7,782 nucleotides of DNA from Desulfovibrio sp. (GTDB lineage Bacteria > Desulfobacterota > Desulfovibrionia > Desulfovibrionales > Desulfovibrionaceae). The position numbers and the translations under genes were made by a program. Position 1 is the stretch's first letter; each line of letters begins with the position of its first letter. The DNA lies in NCBI GenBank assembly GCA_003525525.1, contig DQED01000059.1, positions 1-7,782 on the forward strand, in the 5' to 3' direction. Below the pieces are notes generated by a model. It searched no databases and was not told the origin of the DNA. It saw only the letters and a program-made list of their open reading frames with translations. Shown piece by piece: positions 1 to 5,817 of the stretch.

Positions 1-404
1 CTCTCCATGAGGATGGCCTGGGACAGCGGCTGGAGCGCGCCGCCGGCCGCGCCCTGGAGCACCCGGGCCAGCACCAGCACGGCCATGGTCGGGGCCGCGC
101 CGCAGGCCGCCGAGGCCAGGGTGAAGCCGGTCACGCAGAGCATCAGGAAGCGTTTGCGGCCAAACGTGCTGCTGAGCCAGCCGGTCATGGGCAGCACGAT
201 GGCGTTGCTGACCAGGTAGCTGGTCAGCACCCACGTCGATTCGTCCTGGGTGGCCGAGAGGTTGCCGGCCATGTAGGGCAGGGCCACGTTGGCCACCGAG
301 GTGTCGAGAACCTCCATGAAGGTGGCCAGCATGACCGCCGCGGCGATCAGCCAGGGATTGGCCTGGGGTTGCCAGGGAGCGGCGGAAGCCGTCTGGTTCG
401 CCAT
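1..404 (-). CDS. emrB: DHA2-family MFS drug exporter, EmrB-like (N-terminal 134 residues only)
   Basis: Inner-membrane proton-driven exporter that would pump hydrophobic toxic compounds through an EmrA/outer-membrane channel complex. The ATG at 404 opens a frame that runs off the left edge, so about a quarter of a roughly 510-residue protein is present. Visible are a short polar N-terminus, a first membrane segment at about 18-40 ending in the DHA2 signature LDTSVANVALP (33-43), the family-typical STWVLTSYLV (56-65), and motif A as GWLSSTFGRKR (75-85). Two more hydrophobic segments follow (about 86-101 and 106-120), the second with the usual ARVLQGAAGG. The gene starts 14 bp after the emrA stop, with a weak AGGCGG upstream, so it is probably translated from the emrA transcript. 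The family call is firm; the exported substrate cannot be read from the sequence. Confidence 0.92.
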   Translation of the reverse strand, partial: MANQTASAAPWQPQANPWLIAAAVMLATFMEVLDTSVANVALPYMAGNLSATQDESTWVLTSYLVSNAIVLPMTGWLSSTFGRKRFLMLCVTGFTLASAACGAAPTMAVLVLARVLQGAAGGALQPLSQAILME

Positions 405-418
405 GGATGCGGGACCGC

Positions 419-1516
419 CTAACGCACGCGCACGGTCGGCACCACGGACATGCCCGGCGAAAGCGCCGGAACCGCGTCCCCGGCCGCGTGGTCGAACACG
501 ATCTTCACGGGCACGCGCTGCACGACCTTGACGTAGTTGCCGGTGGCGTTTTCCGGGGGCAGGAGGCTGAAGGCCGCGCCTGTGCCGTGCTGGATGCTGT
601 CGACATGGGCCTTGAACACGCGGTCGGGAAAGGCGTCCACCTCGACCGTGACCGGCTGTCCCGGGCGCATGCGCGTCAGCTGCGTTTCCTTGAAATTGGC
701 CACGACCCAGACGTCGGGCTGGACCAGGCTCATGACGCCCTGGCCGGCCTGCAGGTAGTCCCCGGGCTCCACGGCCTTGTTGGTCACCCGGCCGGCGACC
801 CGGGCGTGGACCTCGGTGTGGGCCAGGTTGAGCTCGGCCTCTTCCACGGCGGTCTGCGCCTCGGCCACCTTGGCCTTGGCCGTGGCGATGCCGGCCTCGG
901 CCAGGTCGACCTGGGCCAGATCGGCGGCATGGCGCTTGCGGGCCACGTCCAGGGCGGCCCGGGTGGTGCGGGCCGTGGTGTCGGCGTTGTCCTTGGCCTC
1001 CTGGGACACCACCCGCTGGAGGAGCAGCTTGTCGTAGCGGGCGCGCTCCTTTTCGGCGTTGTCCGCAGTGGCCTGGGCCGAGGCCACCCGGGCCCCGGAT
1101 TCCTCGGCCGTGGCGCGGGCCGCGCCTTGCTGGGAGACGGCCTCGTCCAGGTTGCGCCGGGCCGTGGCCAGGGCTGCTTGGGCCGTGTCCAGGAGATTGC
1201 GGTAATTGACCGGGTCGATGCGCAGCAGCACGTCGCCCTGGCGGATCATCTGGTTGTCCGCGACCGGCACTTCCATGACCCGGCCCGCGACCTGGGGCGA
1301 GACCGTGGTCACGTGGCCGGCGATGAACGCGTCGTCGGTGGATTCGAACTGCCTGGCGTGGCGCCAGTAGGCCAGGGCTCCGGCAAGCACGCCGCAGGCG
1401 ACGAGCAGGAGCAGGAGGGTGCGCAGGCGGCGACGTCTGGCGGACGGGGACGGCGCGGAAACGGCCGTCTCGGGACGCGCGGCGGCGTCCTGGGGATCTG
1501 CAGGCGATGTGGGCAT
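419..1516 (-). CDS. emrA: EmrA/HlyD-family membrane fusion protein (periplasmic adaptor)
   Basis: Periplasmic adaptor linking the inner-membrane pump EmrB to an outer-membrane TolC-like channel. With the start at 1516 it has 365 residues, normal for EmrA. Order: a Pro/Ala/Ser-rich cytoplasmic tail with RRRRLR (27-32), one membrane anchor (about 33-50), the motif ESTDDAFIAGHVTTVSPQVA (58-77), and a split biotinyl-lipoyl domain (about 68-103). Next comes a long Ala/Glu/Arg-rich helical coiled-coil hairpin (about 104-235), then the second lipoyl half with AGRVTN and PGDYLQAGQ. A beta-barrel domain with VVANFKETQL (271-280) and FSLLPPENATGNYVKVVQR ends the protein. The frame continues upstream to an ATG at 1642, but that ATG lies in the -35 box of the likely promoter and the extra 42 residues look unlike the family. 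The ATG at 1516 has GGAG 10 nt before it. EmrB follows directly, supporting the pair. Confidence 0.93.
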   Translation of the reverse strand: MPTSPADPQDAAARPETAVSAPSPSARRRRLRTLLLLLVACGVLAGALAYWRHARQFESTDDAFIAGHVTTVSPQVAGRVMEVPVADNQMIRQGDVLLRIDPVNYRNLLDTAQAALATARRNLDEAVSQQGAARATAEESGARVASAQATADNAEKERARYDKLLLQRVVSQEAKDNADTTARTTRAALDVARKRHAADLAQVDLAEAGIATAKAKVAEAQTAVEEAELNLAHTEVHARVAGRVTNKAVEPGDYLQAGQGVMSLVQPDVWVVANFKETQLTRMRPGQPVTVEVDAFPDRVFKAHVDSIQHGTGAAFSLLPPENATGNYVKVVQRVPVKIVFDHAAGDAVPALSPGMSVVPTVRVR

Positions 1517-1583
1517 ACCGTCGAGGCTCCGGGCCGTTTGAGCGTCTTTGGGAAGCACGACATGAGAGACGCGGCCCTTCCCA

Positions 1584-1603
1584 GTCTCCAAGGGAGAGGA
1601 GAC
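1584..1603. promoter_or_regulatory. Dyad at the predicted emrA transcription start (possible operator)
   Basis: GTCTCC (1584-1589) and GGAGAC (1598-1603) form a perfect 6-bp inverted repeat around an 8-bp centre. An inner pair TCTCC (1585-1589)/GGAGA (1593-1597) partly overlaps it. The site sits immediately downstream of the -10 box, where a TetR- or MarR-type repressor could block initiation, or it could form a small 5'-UTR hairpin. No regulator gene is in the window, so the role is inferred. Confidence 0.3.
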
Positions 1604-1607
1604 GGTA

Positions 1608-1638
1608 TGTATAGAGGGGACTGGATTCTTTTTGTCAA
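1608..1638 (-). promoter_or_regulatory. Sigma70-like promoter for emrAB
   Basis: On the minus strand there is a perfect -35 box TTGACA (1633-1638) and a -10-like TATACA (1608-1613) separated by 19 bp, which is longer than the ideal 17. A shifted -10 TCTATA (1610-1615) would give 17 bp but matches less well. Transcription would begin near 1600, about 85 nt before the emrA start at 1516. This is the only AT-rich stretch in the gap between the DUF1847 gene and emrA. It supports emrAB being transcribed separately from the upstream genes. Confidence 0.5.
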
Positions 1639-1691
1639 GCACCCACCAAAAAGTAACCTAACCCCCTTCGGGGAAACCGGACGCGGACGGA

Positions 1692-2384
1692 TCAGGGCAA
1701 CGGTTTCCTGAGATAGCGGTAGTAGCTCTCGTACTGGTAGATGGCGGCCAGGGGATTGTGGCCGAGCAGGCGGTCCTTGACCGCGAGCACCGTGCCCATG
1801 GCCGCGGCGTGCTTGAAGAAAAGGGAATCGTGCCCGACGCAAAGCCCGAGCAGCACGTTGAAGTCCGTCTGCGCCGCGTTGACGGCCAGCGCCTGCATGA
1901 CCGGGTTGCACATGGTTTCGTGCGCCGCCGCCGGATCGACCTGCTCCTCCGGCGCGATGCCGAGGACGGCCTTGGACACGCCGCCGACCTTGCAGGAGAC
2001 CGAGGCGACCTCGAAGCCGTTTACCGCCAGGATCTCGTGGACCACGGCCGCTTCCTTGCGCAGGCCGACGCAGAAGACCAGCCCCAGGCGCGCGTAGCCC
2101 ATGCGCCGGGCGAATTCCACGATCTCCACGATGCGGGGCTTGATGGTGCGCACGGCGTCGTAGCCGGCCTCGCGGCCGCCGTAGCAGGTGGCTTCCTGCG
2201 CCGAGGCCGCCTTGGCGAAGGGGCCGAGCTCCGGGGACGTGCTGCGCGCCACGGCGTCCTGCGTGAGGGCGCGCATATGCAGCGACGGGCAGTCCTTGGG
2301 CGCCTTGCCCTTGCCCGTGCGGCAGAAGCGTTCGGACCAGTCGTAGGGGCACAGGGCGCATTGCGGCAGGGGAAAATCGGCCAT
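1692..2384 (-). CDS. DUF1847 family cysteine-rich putative metal-binding protein
   Basis: 230 residues, no signal peptide or membrane segment, so presumably cytosolic; the function of this family is unknown to me. The N-terminus holds four cysteines at 9, 12, 21 and 32 (CX2C, X8, C, X10, C), a spacing that could bind zinc or an iron-sulfur cluster. Five more cysteines stand at 67, 105, 131, 159 and 182, within motifs ATCYGGREAGYDAV (65-78), SCKVGG (130-135), TMCNPVMQA (157-165) and GLCVGHDSLFFKH (180-192). KDRLLGHNP follows near the C-terminus. The middle part has alternating hydrophobic strands and helices suggesting an alpha/beta fold. The ATG at 2384 has an AAGGAGG box 9 nt upstream that overlaps the TAA of the nif11-like gene, so the two are almost certainly co-transcribed. 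Family assignment is from remembered motifs. Confidence 0.85.
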   Translation of the reverse strand: MADFPLPQCALCPYDWSERFCRTGKGKAPKDCPSLHMRALTQDAVARSTSPELGPFAKAASAQEATCYGGREAGYDAVRTIKPRIVEIVEFARRMGYARLGLVFCVGLRKEAAVVHEILAVNGFEVASVSCKVGGVSKAVLGIAPEEQVDPAAAHETMCNPVMQALAVNAAQTDFNVLLGLCVGHDSLFFKHAAAMGTVLAVKDRLLGHNPLAAIYQYESYYRYLRKPLP

Positions 2385-2399
2385 GGCAGGATGCCTCCT

Positions 2400-2648
2400 T
2401 TACGACGAGTGGCGCAGGAAGTTCCACCAGTCGCGGAATTCGAAAAAGCGTTCGGCCTGCTCGTGGGTCTGGCACTTGACGTGGAGCACGCTTTCCATCT
2501 CGTCGAATTCGACGTCGGAGAAATATAGTCCCGCCTCGCGCAGCACGGCGTCACGGCCTTCGGGGCCCGCGGCCGCGTACAGCTTGCTGCGCAGTTCCTT
2601 GTCCGTATCGAAGCGCTCGTAGAGCCGGCGCACGTTGTCGAGCGTCAT
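2400..2648 (-). CDS. Nif11-domain-like small protein
   Basis: 82 residues. The N-terminal half, MTLDNVRRLYERFDTDKELR followed by a short Ala/Gly turn and an REAGLYFSDVEFDE segment, follows the Nif11 domain pattern: a helix with xNVxxFYExLxxDxEL, then an xAxxAGFxFSxxEL motif. Nif11 domains occur in uncharacterised proteins of nitrogen fixers and as leader regions of some ribosomal peptide natural products. Here there is no double-glycine cleavage site and no Cys/Ser/Thr-rich core. The C-terminal half is instead amphipathic and aromatic (EQAERFFEFRDWWNFLRHSS, with one Cys at 59), so a RiPP precursor is unlikely. The ATG at 2648 has AGGAG 6 nt upstream. A larger frame continuing upstream crosses the palindrome at 2757-2800 and is antisense to argC-region coding logic, so it is not used. 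It lies 15 bp before the DUF1847 gene. Confidence 0.72.
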   Translation of the reverse strand: MTLDNVRRLYERFDTDKELRSKLYAAAGPEGRDAVLREAGLYFSDVEFDEMESVLHVKCQTHEQAERFFEFRDWWNFLRHSS

Positions 2649-2651
2649 GCT

Positions 2652-2685
2652 TTTCTCCTGTGTCCATGGAGAAAGGTATTTCTCC
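2652..2685 (-). promoter_or_regulatory. Alternative-pairing leader at the nif11-like ribosome-binding site
   Basis: Read on the minus strand, the leader has GGAGAAA (2679-2685), a 4-nt gap, its exact complement TTTCTCC (2668-2674), a 9-nt gap, then GGAGAAA again (2652-2658) as the Shine-Dalgarno region of the gene starting at 2648. The central element can pair perfectly with either copy: with the upstream copy the ribosome site is free, with the downstream copy it is hidden. The elements are seen; a switching role is inference. Confidence 0.4.
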
Positions 2686-2756
2686 TCGAAGACTCGTCGC
2701 AATGACCGTTCGGGAAGTCGCCATCCCCCCATGAAAGTTTTTCGGGAGGGAGGGGC

Positions 2757-2800
2757 GCGGGGAGGGAACCCCTTTTTCCAAAAAGGGGTTCCCTCCCCGC
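2757..2800. terminator. Perfect 21-bp inverted repeat, likely bidirectional terminator after argC
   Basis: Arms 2757-2777 and 2780-2800 are exactly complementary with a 2-nt centre. Each arm runs GCGGGGAGGGAACCCC followed by five T (or the complement). It lies just after the argC stop (2819) and before the nif11-like gene, in the same orientation. No T-run follows the hairpin on either side, but each arm contains its own CCCCTTTTT, a layout I associate with dispersed terminator-like palindromes in Desulfovibrio. It could also be an exonuclease barrier or a REP-like repeat. Confidence 0.6.
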
Positions 2801-2818
2801 ATCTTCCGTCTTCCCTTG

Positions 2819-3871
2819 TTATGGCATCATCGGGGCCAGGTGCAGCCCCGTGTCGAGCGGCAGGCCGGTCATCAGGTTGGCGCAGGCCACGGCCTGGCCG
2901 GACGCGCCCCGGCAGAGGTTGTCGATGGCCGAGACGATGACGAGCCGGCCGGTGCGCGCATCGACCACGAGGCCGATGTCGCAGAACATGGTGCCGCGCA
3001 CGAAGCGCGTTTCGGGGAGTTTCCCCAGCGGCAGCACGCGCACCCAGGACTTGTCCGCGTAGTGCTTCCTGTAGAGGGCATGGACCTCTTCCACGGTCGC
3101 CTCGCGCGTCAGGCGCGTGTAGATGGTGGAGAGGATGCCCCGGTCGATGGGCAGCAGGTGCGGATTGAACGACAGGGTGATGTCCGTGCCGGCGATTTTC
3201 GAGACTTCCTGCTCGATCTCGGGCGTGTGGCGGTGCTTGCCCAGGTTGTAGGCGCGGAAGGTGTCGTGGACTTCGCAAAAGAGCGTGGGTACGGCGGCCT
3301 TGCGCCCGGCCCCGGACGCGCCGGACTTGCTGTCGGCCACGATGCCGTCGGTCTCGATGAGCCCGGCCCCGAGCGCCGGGGCCAGCCCCAGGATGATCGA
3401 GGTGGGGTAGCAGCCGGGGTTGGCCACGAGCCGGGTCTTCTTGATGGCCGGGCCGTAGAGCTCCGGCAGGCCGTAGACGGCCTGGGGCAGAAGGTCGGGG
3501 TGGCGGTGGTCCAGGCCGTACCAGGCGGCGTAGACGTCCTTGTCCGCCAGGCGGAAGTCGGCGGAAAGGTCCACGACCTTGAGCCCGGCGGGGAGCAGTT
3601 CGGCGGCGTAGTCCATGGCCGCGCCGTGGGGCACGGCGAGAAAGACCAGCTTGCAGGACGCGGCCAGGTCGGCGGCGCCCGGTTCGGTCATGCGCACGTC
3701 GCCGGCCATGAAGCCCTGCAGGAAGGGATAGATGGCGGACAGGGGTTTGCCGGCCTCGGTGCGGGACGTGGCGCGCACAAGCCGCAGCACGGGGTGCACG
3801 GCCAGGATGCGGGCCAGCTCCATGCCGGTATAGCCCGTGACGCCGACGAGGCCGACGGGAATGGTTTCCAT
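2819..3871 (-). CDS. argC: N-acetyl-gamma-glutamyl-phosphate reductase
   Basis: Cytosolic enzyme that reduces N-acetyl-glutamyl-5-phosphate to N-acetylglutamate-5-semialdehyde with NADPH, the third step of the acetylated route to ornithine and arginine. 350 residues, full length. The N-terminal Rossmann domain opens with VGLVGVTGYTGMELARIL (glycine motif 7-16) and continues with VFLAVPHG (76-83) and VVDLSADFR (99-107). The catalytic cysteine is Cys154 in LVANPGCYPTS. The dimerisation/substrate domain holds SKSGASGAGR (181-190), the active-site region NLGKHRHTPEIEQ (209-221; His213, His215) and FNPHLLPIDRG (235-245). It ends with the terminal helix motif IDNLCRGASGQAVA (316-329). The ATG at 3871 has CGGAG 6 nt upstream and starts 14 bp after the stop of the DUF1844 gene, so the two form an operon. 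No other arginine gene is in the window. Confidence 0.97.
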   Translation of the reverse strand: METIPVGLVGVTGYTGMELARILAVHPVLRLVRATSRTEAGKPLSAIYPFLQGFMAGDVRMTEPGAADLAASCKLVFLAVPHGAAMDYAAELLPAGLKVVDLSADFRLADKDVYAAWYGLDHRHPDLLPQAVYGLPELYGPAIKKTRLVANPGCYPTSIILGLAPALGAGLIETDGIVADSKSGASGAGRKAAVPTLFCEVHDTFRAYNLGKHRHTPEIEQEVSKIAGTDITLSFNPHLLPIDRGILSTIYTRLTREATVEEVHALYRKHYADKSWVRVLPLGKLPETRFVRGTMFCDIGLVVDARTGRLVIVSAIDNLCRGASGQAVACANLMTGLPLDTGLHLAPMMP

Positions 3872-3885
3872 GGCGGTCTCCGGGG

Positions 3886-4206
3886 TTACTGCTTTCTGAC
3901 GTAGGTCATACGCAGTTCGCAGAGGATGTTTTCGAGGACGTCGCGCTCCTCGTCGCCGAGGTTGCCGCGCGTTTTGCAGTCGAGCATGGCCAGGATGTCG
4001 ATGGTGTGCTTGGCCTGCGGCAGGTTTTGCATGTATGCGCCCGTGTCCGGGTCCGGGGCTTCGCCCATGAGCACCATGGCCGACTGGGCCAGGGAGAGAA
4101 CGAATGTGATGAAGGAAACGGGGGGGAAACAGGGTTCCTGCCCCGAACGCTTCTCCTTGCAGGTCTCTTTTCCCTTGGCTCCGTTGAAATCCGCGTCGCT
4201 GCCCAT
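3886..4206 (-). CDS. DUF1844 domain protein
   Basis: 106 residues, function unknown. A hydrophilic, Lys/Cys-containing tail (1-27, Cys16 and Cys26) precedes the DUF1844 core, which begins PPVSFITFVLSLAQSAMVLM (28-47), a hydrophobic helix. The core continues with GEAPDPDTG and then NLPQAKHTIDILAML (61-75) and KTRGNLGDEE (78-87), and ends in a helix LENILCELRMTYV. The motifs match the family over its whole length. The start at 4206 is chosen because AAGGAGG lies 10 nt upstream; a GTG immediately before it (4207-4209) has 7-nt spacing and is equally possible. A frame extension to 4290 would cover the promoter region and is unlikely. It is the first gene of a unit with argC, 14 bp downstream. Confidence 0.85.
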   Translation of the reverse strand: MGSDADFNGAKGKETCKEKRSGQEPCFPPVSFITFVLSLAQSAMVLMGEAPDPDTGAYMQNLPQAKHTIDILAMLDCKTRGNLGDEERDVLENILCELRMTYVRKQ

Positions 4207-4260
4207 CACACGTCGTCCTCCTTGCGCATGCCTTCGGCCTTGTCCAAAACGCGGGACCCC

Positions 4261-4290
4261 AGTAGACAGGGGGTTGTCGCGAAACGGCAA
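4261..4290 (-). promoter_or_regulatory. Candidate promoter for the DUF1844-argC unit
   Basis: On the minus strand TTGCCG (4285-4290) and TCTACT (4261-4266) are 18 bp apart, each matching four of six consensus bases. Transcription would start near 4254, about 48 nt before the ATG at 4206. The gap 4207-4386 is a divergent intergenic region, so a minus-strand promoter is expected here. I see no convincing promoter for the plus-strand pyk gene in the same gap. Confidence 0.25.
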
Positions 4291-4386
4291 TCAGCCGGGG
4301 ATTAGCCTATCCCAAACCCGTCCGGCATGCATCCGCTTTTTCCCGCCGTGCGCCGGGAAGCGGGCCGGATACGCCTGGAGGCAAGC

Positions 4387-5817
4387 ATGCACACCAAGAT
4401 CGTGGCCACACTGGGTCCCGCGTCGCTCAAACCGGAAGTCATGCGCGAAATGGTCCGGCACGGCGTCCGCATCTTCCGTCTCAACTTCTCCCATGCCGAC
4501 GCCGCCTATTTCGAACCCGTCATCAAGACCATCCGCGCCCTGGAAGGGGAATTCGGCATTCCGCTGACCGCGCTCGGCGACCTGTGCGGCCCGAAAACCC
4601 GCATCGGCGAGGTGGCCGACTCGCCGCGCACCGTGGGCAAGGGCGAGAGCCTGCTGCTGGGGCTTCCCGACGAGCGCCCCGACCCGGCCAAGGACGAACG
4701 CGTGTTCGTGTCCCTCGACATGCCCGAACTGCTCGCCGGCCTGCGCGTGGGCATGCCCGTCAACCTGAGCGACGGCCTGCTCCAGTTCTACGTCACCCGC
4801 GAGATCAAGGCCGATCGGCTCTACGAGATCGAGGCGCAAAACGCGGGCCTGCTTTCGTCGAACAAGGGCATCGCCTTTCCCGGCAAGCACCATCCCCTGC
4901 CGGCGCTCACGGCCAAGGACGTCAAGGACCTCCACGAAGGCCTCGAAGTGGGCGTGGACGCCCTGGCCATCTCGTTCGTGCAAAACGCGGGCGACGTGGT
5001 CATGACCAAGGAGGAGATCAAGAAGCACGGCGTCTGGGCGCCGGTCGTCTCCAAGCTCGAACGCCAGAACGCCGTGGACAACCTCGACGAGATTCTCAAG
5101 GTCACGGACGCGGTCATGGTGGCGCGCGGCGACCTGGGCCTCGAGTGCCCCATCCCGGAGCTGCCGATCATCCAGAAAAAGATCATCCGCGCCTGCCGCC
5201 ACGCCCAGCGCCCGGTCATCGTGGCCACGCAGATGCTGCTCTCCATGGTCAAAAACCCCATCCCGACCCGCGCGGAATCCACGGACGTGGCCAACGCCAT
5301 CCTGGACGGCGCGGATTGCGTCATGCTGTCCGAGGAGACGGCCGTGGGCGACCATGTGGTGGAGACGGTGCGCGTGATGCGGGAGATTTCCGACAATGCG
5401 CTGGAGTACTACCTGGAGCGCATCCCTTCGCCGTACGCGCCCAAGCGCGAGAAGAACCCGGGCAAGTACGTGGCCTATTCGGCGTGCCTCATTGCCGACA
5501 ACATGGAGGGCAAGGCCATCGTCTGCCATTCCCTAAGCGGCTACAACGCCCGGATCACGTCGAGCCGCCGGCCGCGCCAGCAGATTTTCGGCGTGACGCC
5601 GGACCCGCGCGTGCTGCGCTTCCTCAATTTCGCCTGGGGCGTGCGGCCGCGCCTGATCGAAGGCGGCTCCGACGAGGACCACATCGCCCGCGTGGAGGCG
5701 TTCGTGCGCGCCTGCCCGGACATCGCGCCGGGCGAACCGGTGGTCATCACCGCCGGCCGCCCCACCCCGGGCAACGAGACGCCGGGGACCAACGAGGTCA
5801 AGATCTACTACAAGTAG
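4387..5817 (+). CDS. pyk: Pyruvate kinase, predicted potassium-independent type
   Basis: Glycolytic enzyme transferring phosphate from phosphoenolpyruvate to ADP, giving pyruvate and ATP in the cytosol. 476 residues, usual size. Motifs in order: MHTKIVATLGPAS at the start; RLNFSHAD (31-38) with Arg31, Asn33, Ser35; GDLCGPKTRIGEV (64-76); the B domain (about 77-172) with NLSDGL. Then AISFVQNAGDV (194-204), the catalytic Lys223 and metal-ligand Glu225 in VVSKLER, and VMVARGDLGLE (243-253) with Asp249. ATQMLLSM (280-287) and NPIPTRAESTDVANAILDG follow, then a C-terminal domain ending in TAGRPTPGNETPGTNEVKI. The ATG at 4387 is used because GGAGG lies 5 nt upstream and the product begins at the conserved N-terminus; an in-frame ATG at 4327 would add 20 unrelated residues. 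Lys70 and Leu285 are unusual positions (see findings). Divergent from the DUF1844-argC unit. Confidence 0.96.
   Translation: MHTKIVATLGPASLKPEVMREMVRHGVRIFRLNFSHADAAYFEPVIKTIRALEGEFGIPLTALGDLCGPKTRIGEVADSPRTVGKGESLLLGLPDERPDPAKDERVFVSLDMPELLAGLRVGMPVNLSDGLLQFYVTREIKADRLYEIEAQNAGLLSSNKGIAFPGKHHPLPALTAKDVKDLHEGLEVGVDALAISFVQNAGDVVMTKEEIKKHGVWAPVVSKLERQNAVDNLDEILKVTDAVMVARGDLGLECPIPELPIIQKKIIRACRHAQRPVIVATQMLLSMVKNPIPTRAESTDVANAILDGADCVMLSEETAVGDHVVETVRVMREISDNALEYYLERIPSPYAPKREKNPGKYVAYSACLIADNMEGKAIVCHSLSGYNARITSSRRPRQQIFGVTPDPRVLRFLNFAWGVRPRLIEGGSDEDHIARVEAFVRACPDIAPGEPVVITAGRPTPGNETPGTNEVKIYYK

Noticed and set aside
1648..1673. Possible terminator after the DUF1847 gene (CCCC-GAA-GGGG with a T5 further on)
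   Set aside because: The stem is only 4 bp and the T-run begins about 11 nt after it, too weak and too far for a normal intrinsic terminator.
407..1711. 434-codon plus-strand open frame opposite emrA
   Set aside because: It is antisense to a clearly recognisable EmrA and its product is a Gly/His/Arg/Val-rich low-complexity chain typical of the opposite strand of high-GC genes.
2400..2648. Nif11-like gene as a RiPP precursor peptide
   Set aside because: No double-glycine cleavage site, no Cys/Ser/Thr-rich core, and no modification enzyme or peptide transporter gene nearby.
2551..2667. Upstream ATG (2665-2667) in the nif11 leader with a 38-codon out-of-frame reading frame
   Set aside because: Its product is Arg/Ala/Gly-rich and overlaps the nif11-like gene, and the downstream ATG has the better ribosome-site spacing and a recognisable product.
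2816..3904. 362-codon plus-strand open frame opposite argC
   Set aside because: ArgC on the other strand has all family motifs; the antisense product has no recognisable domain and biased composition.
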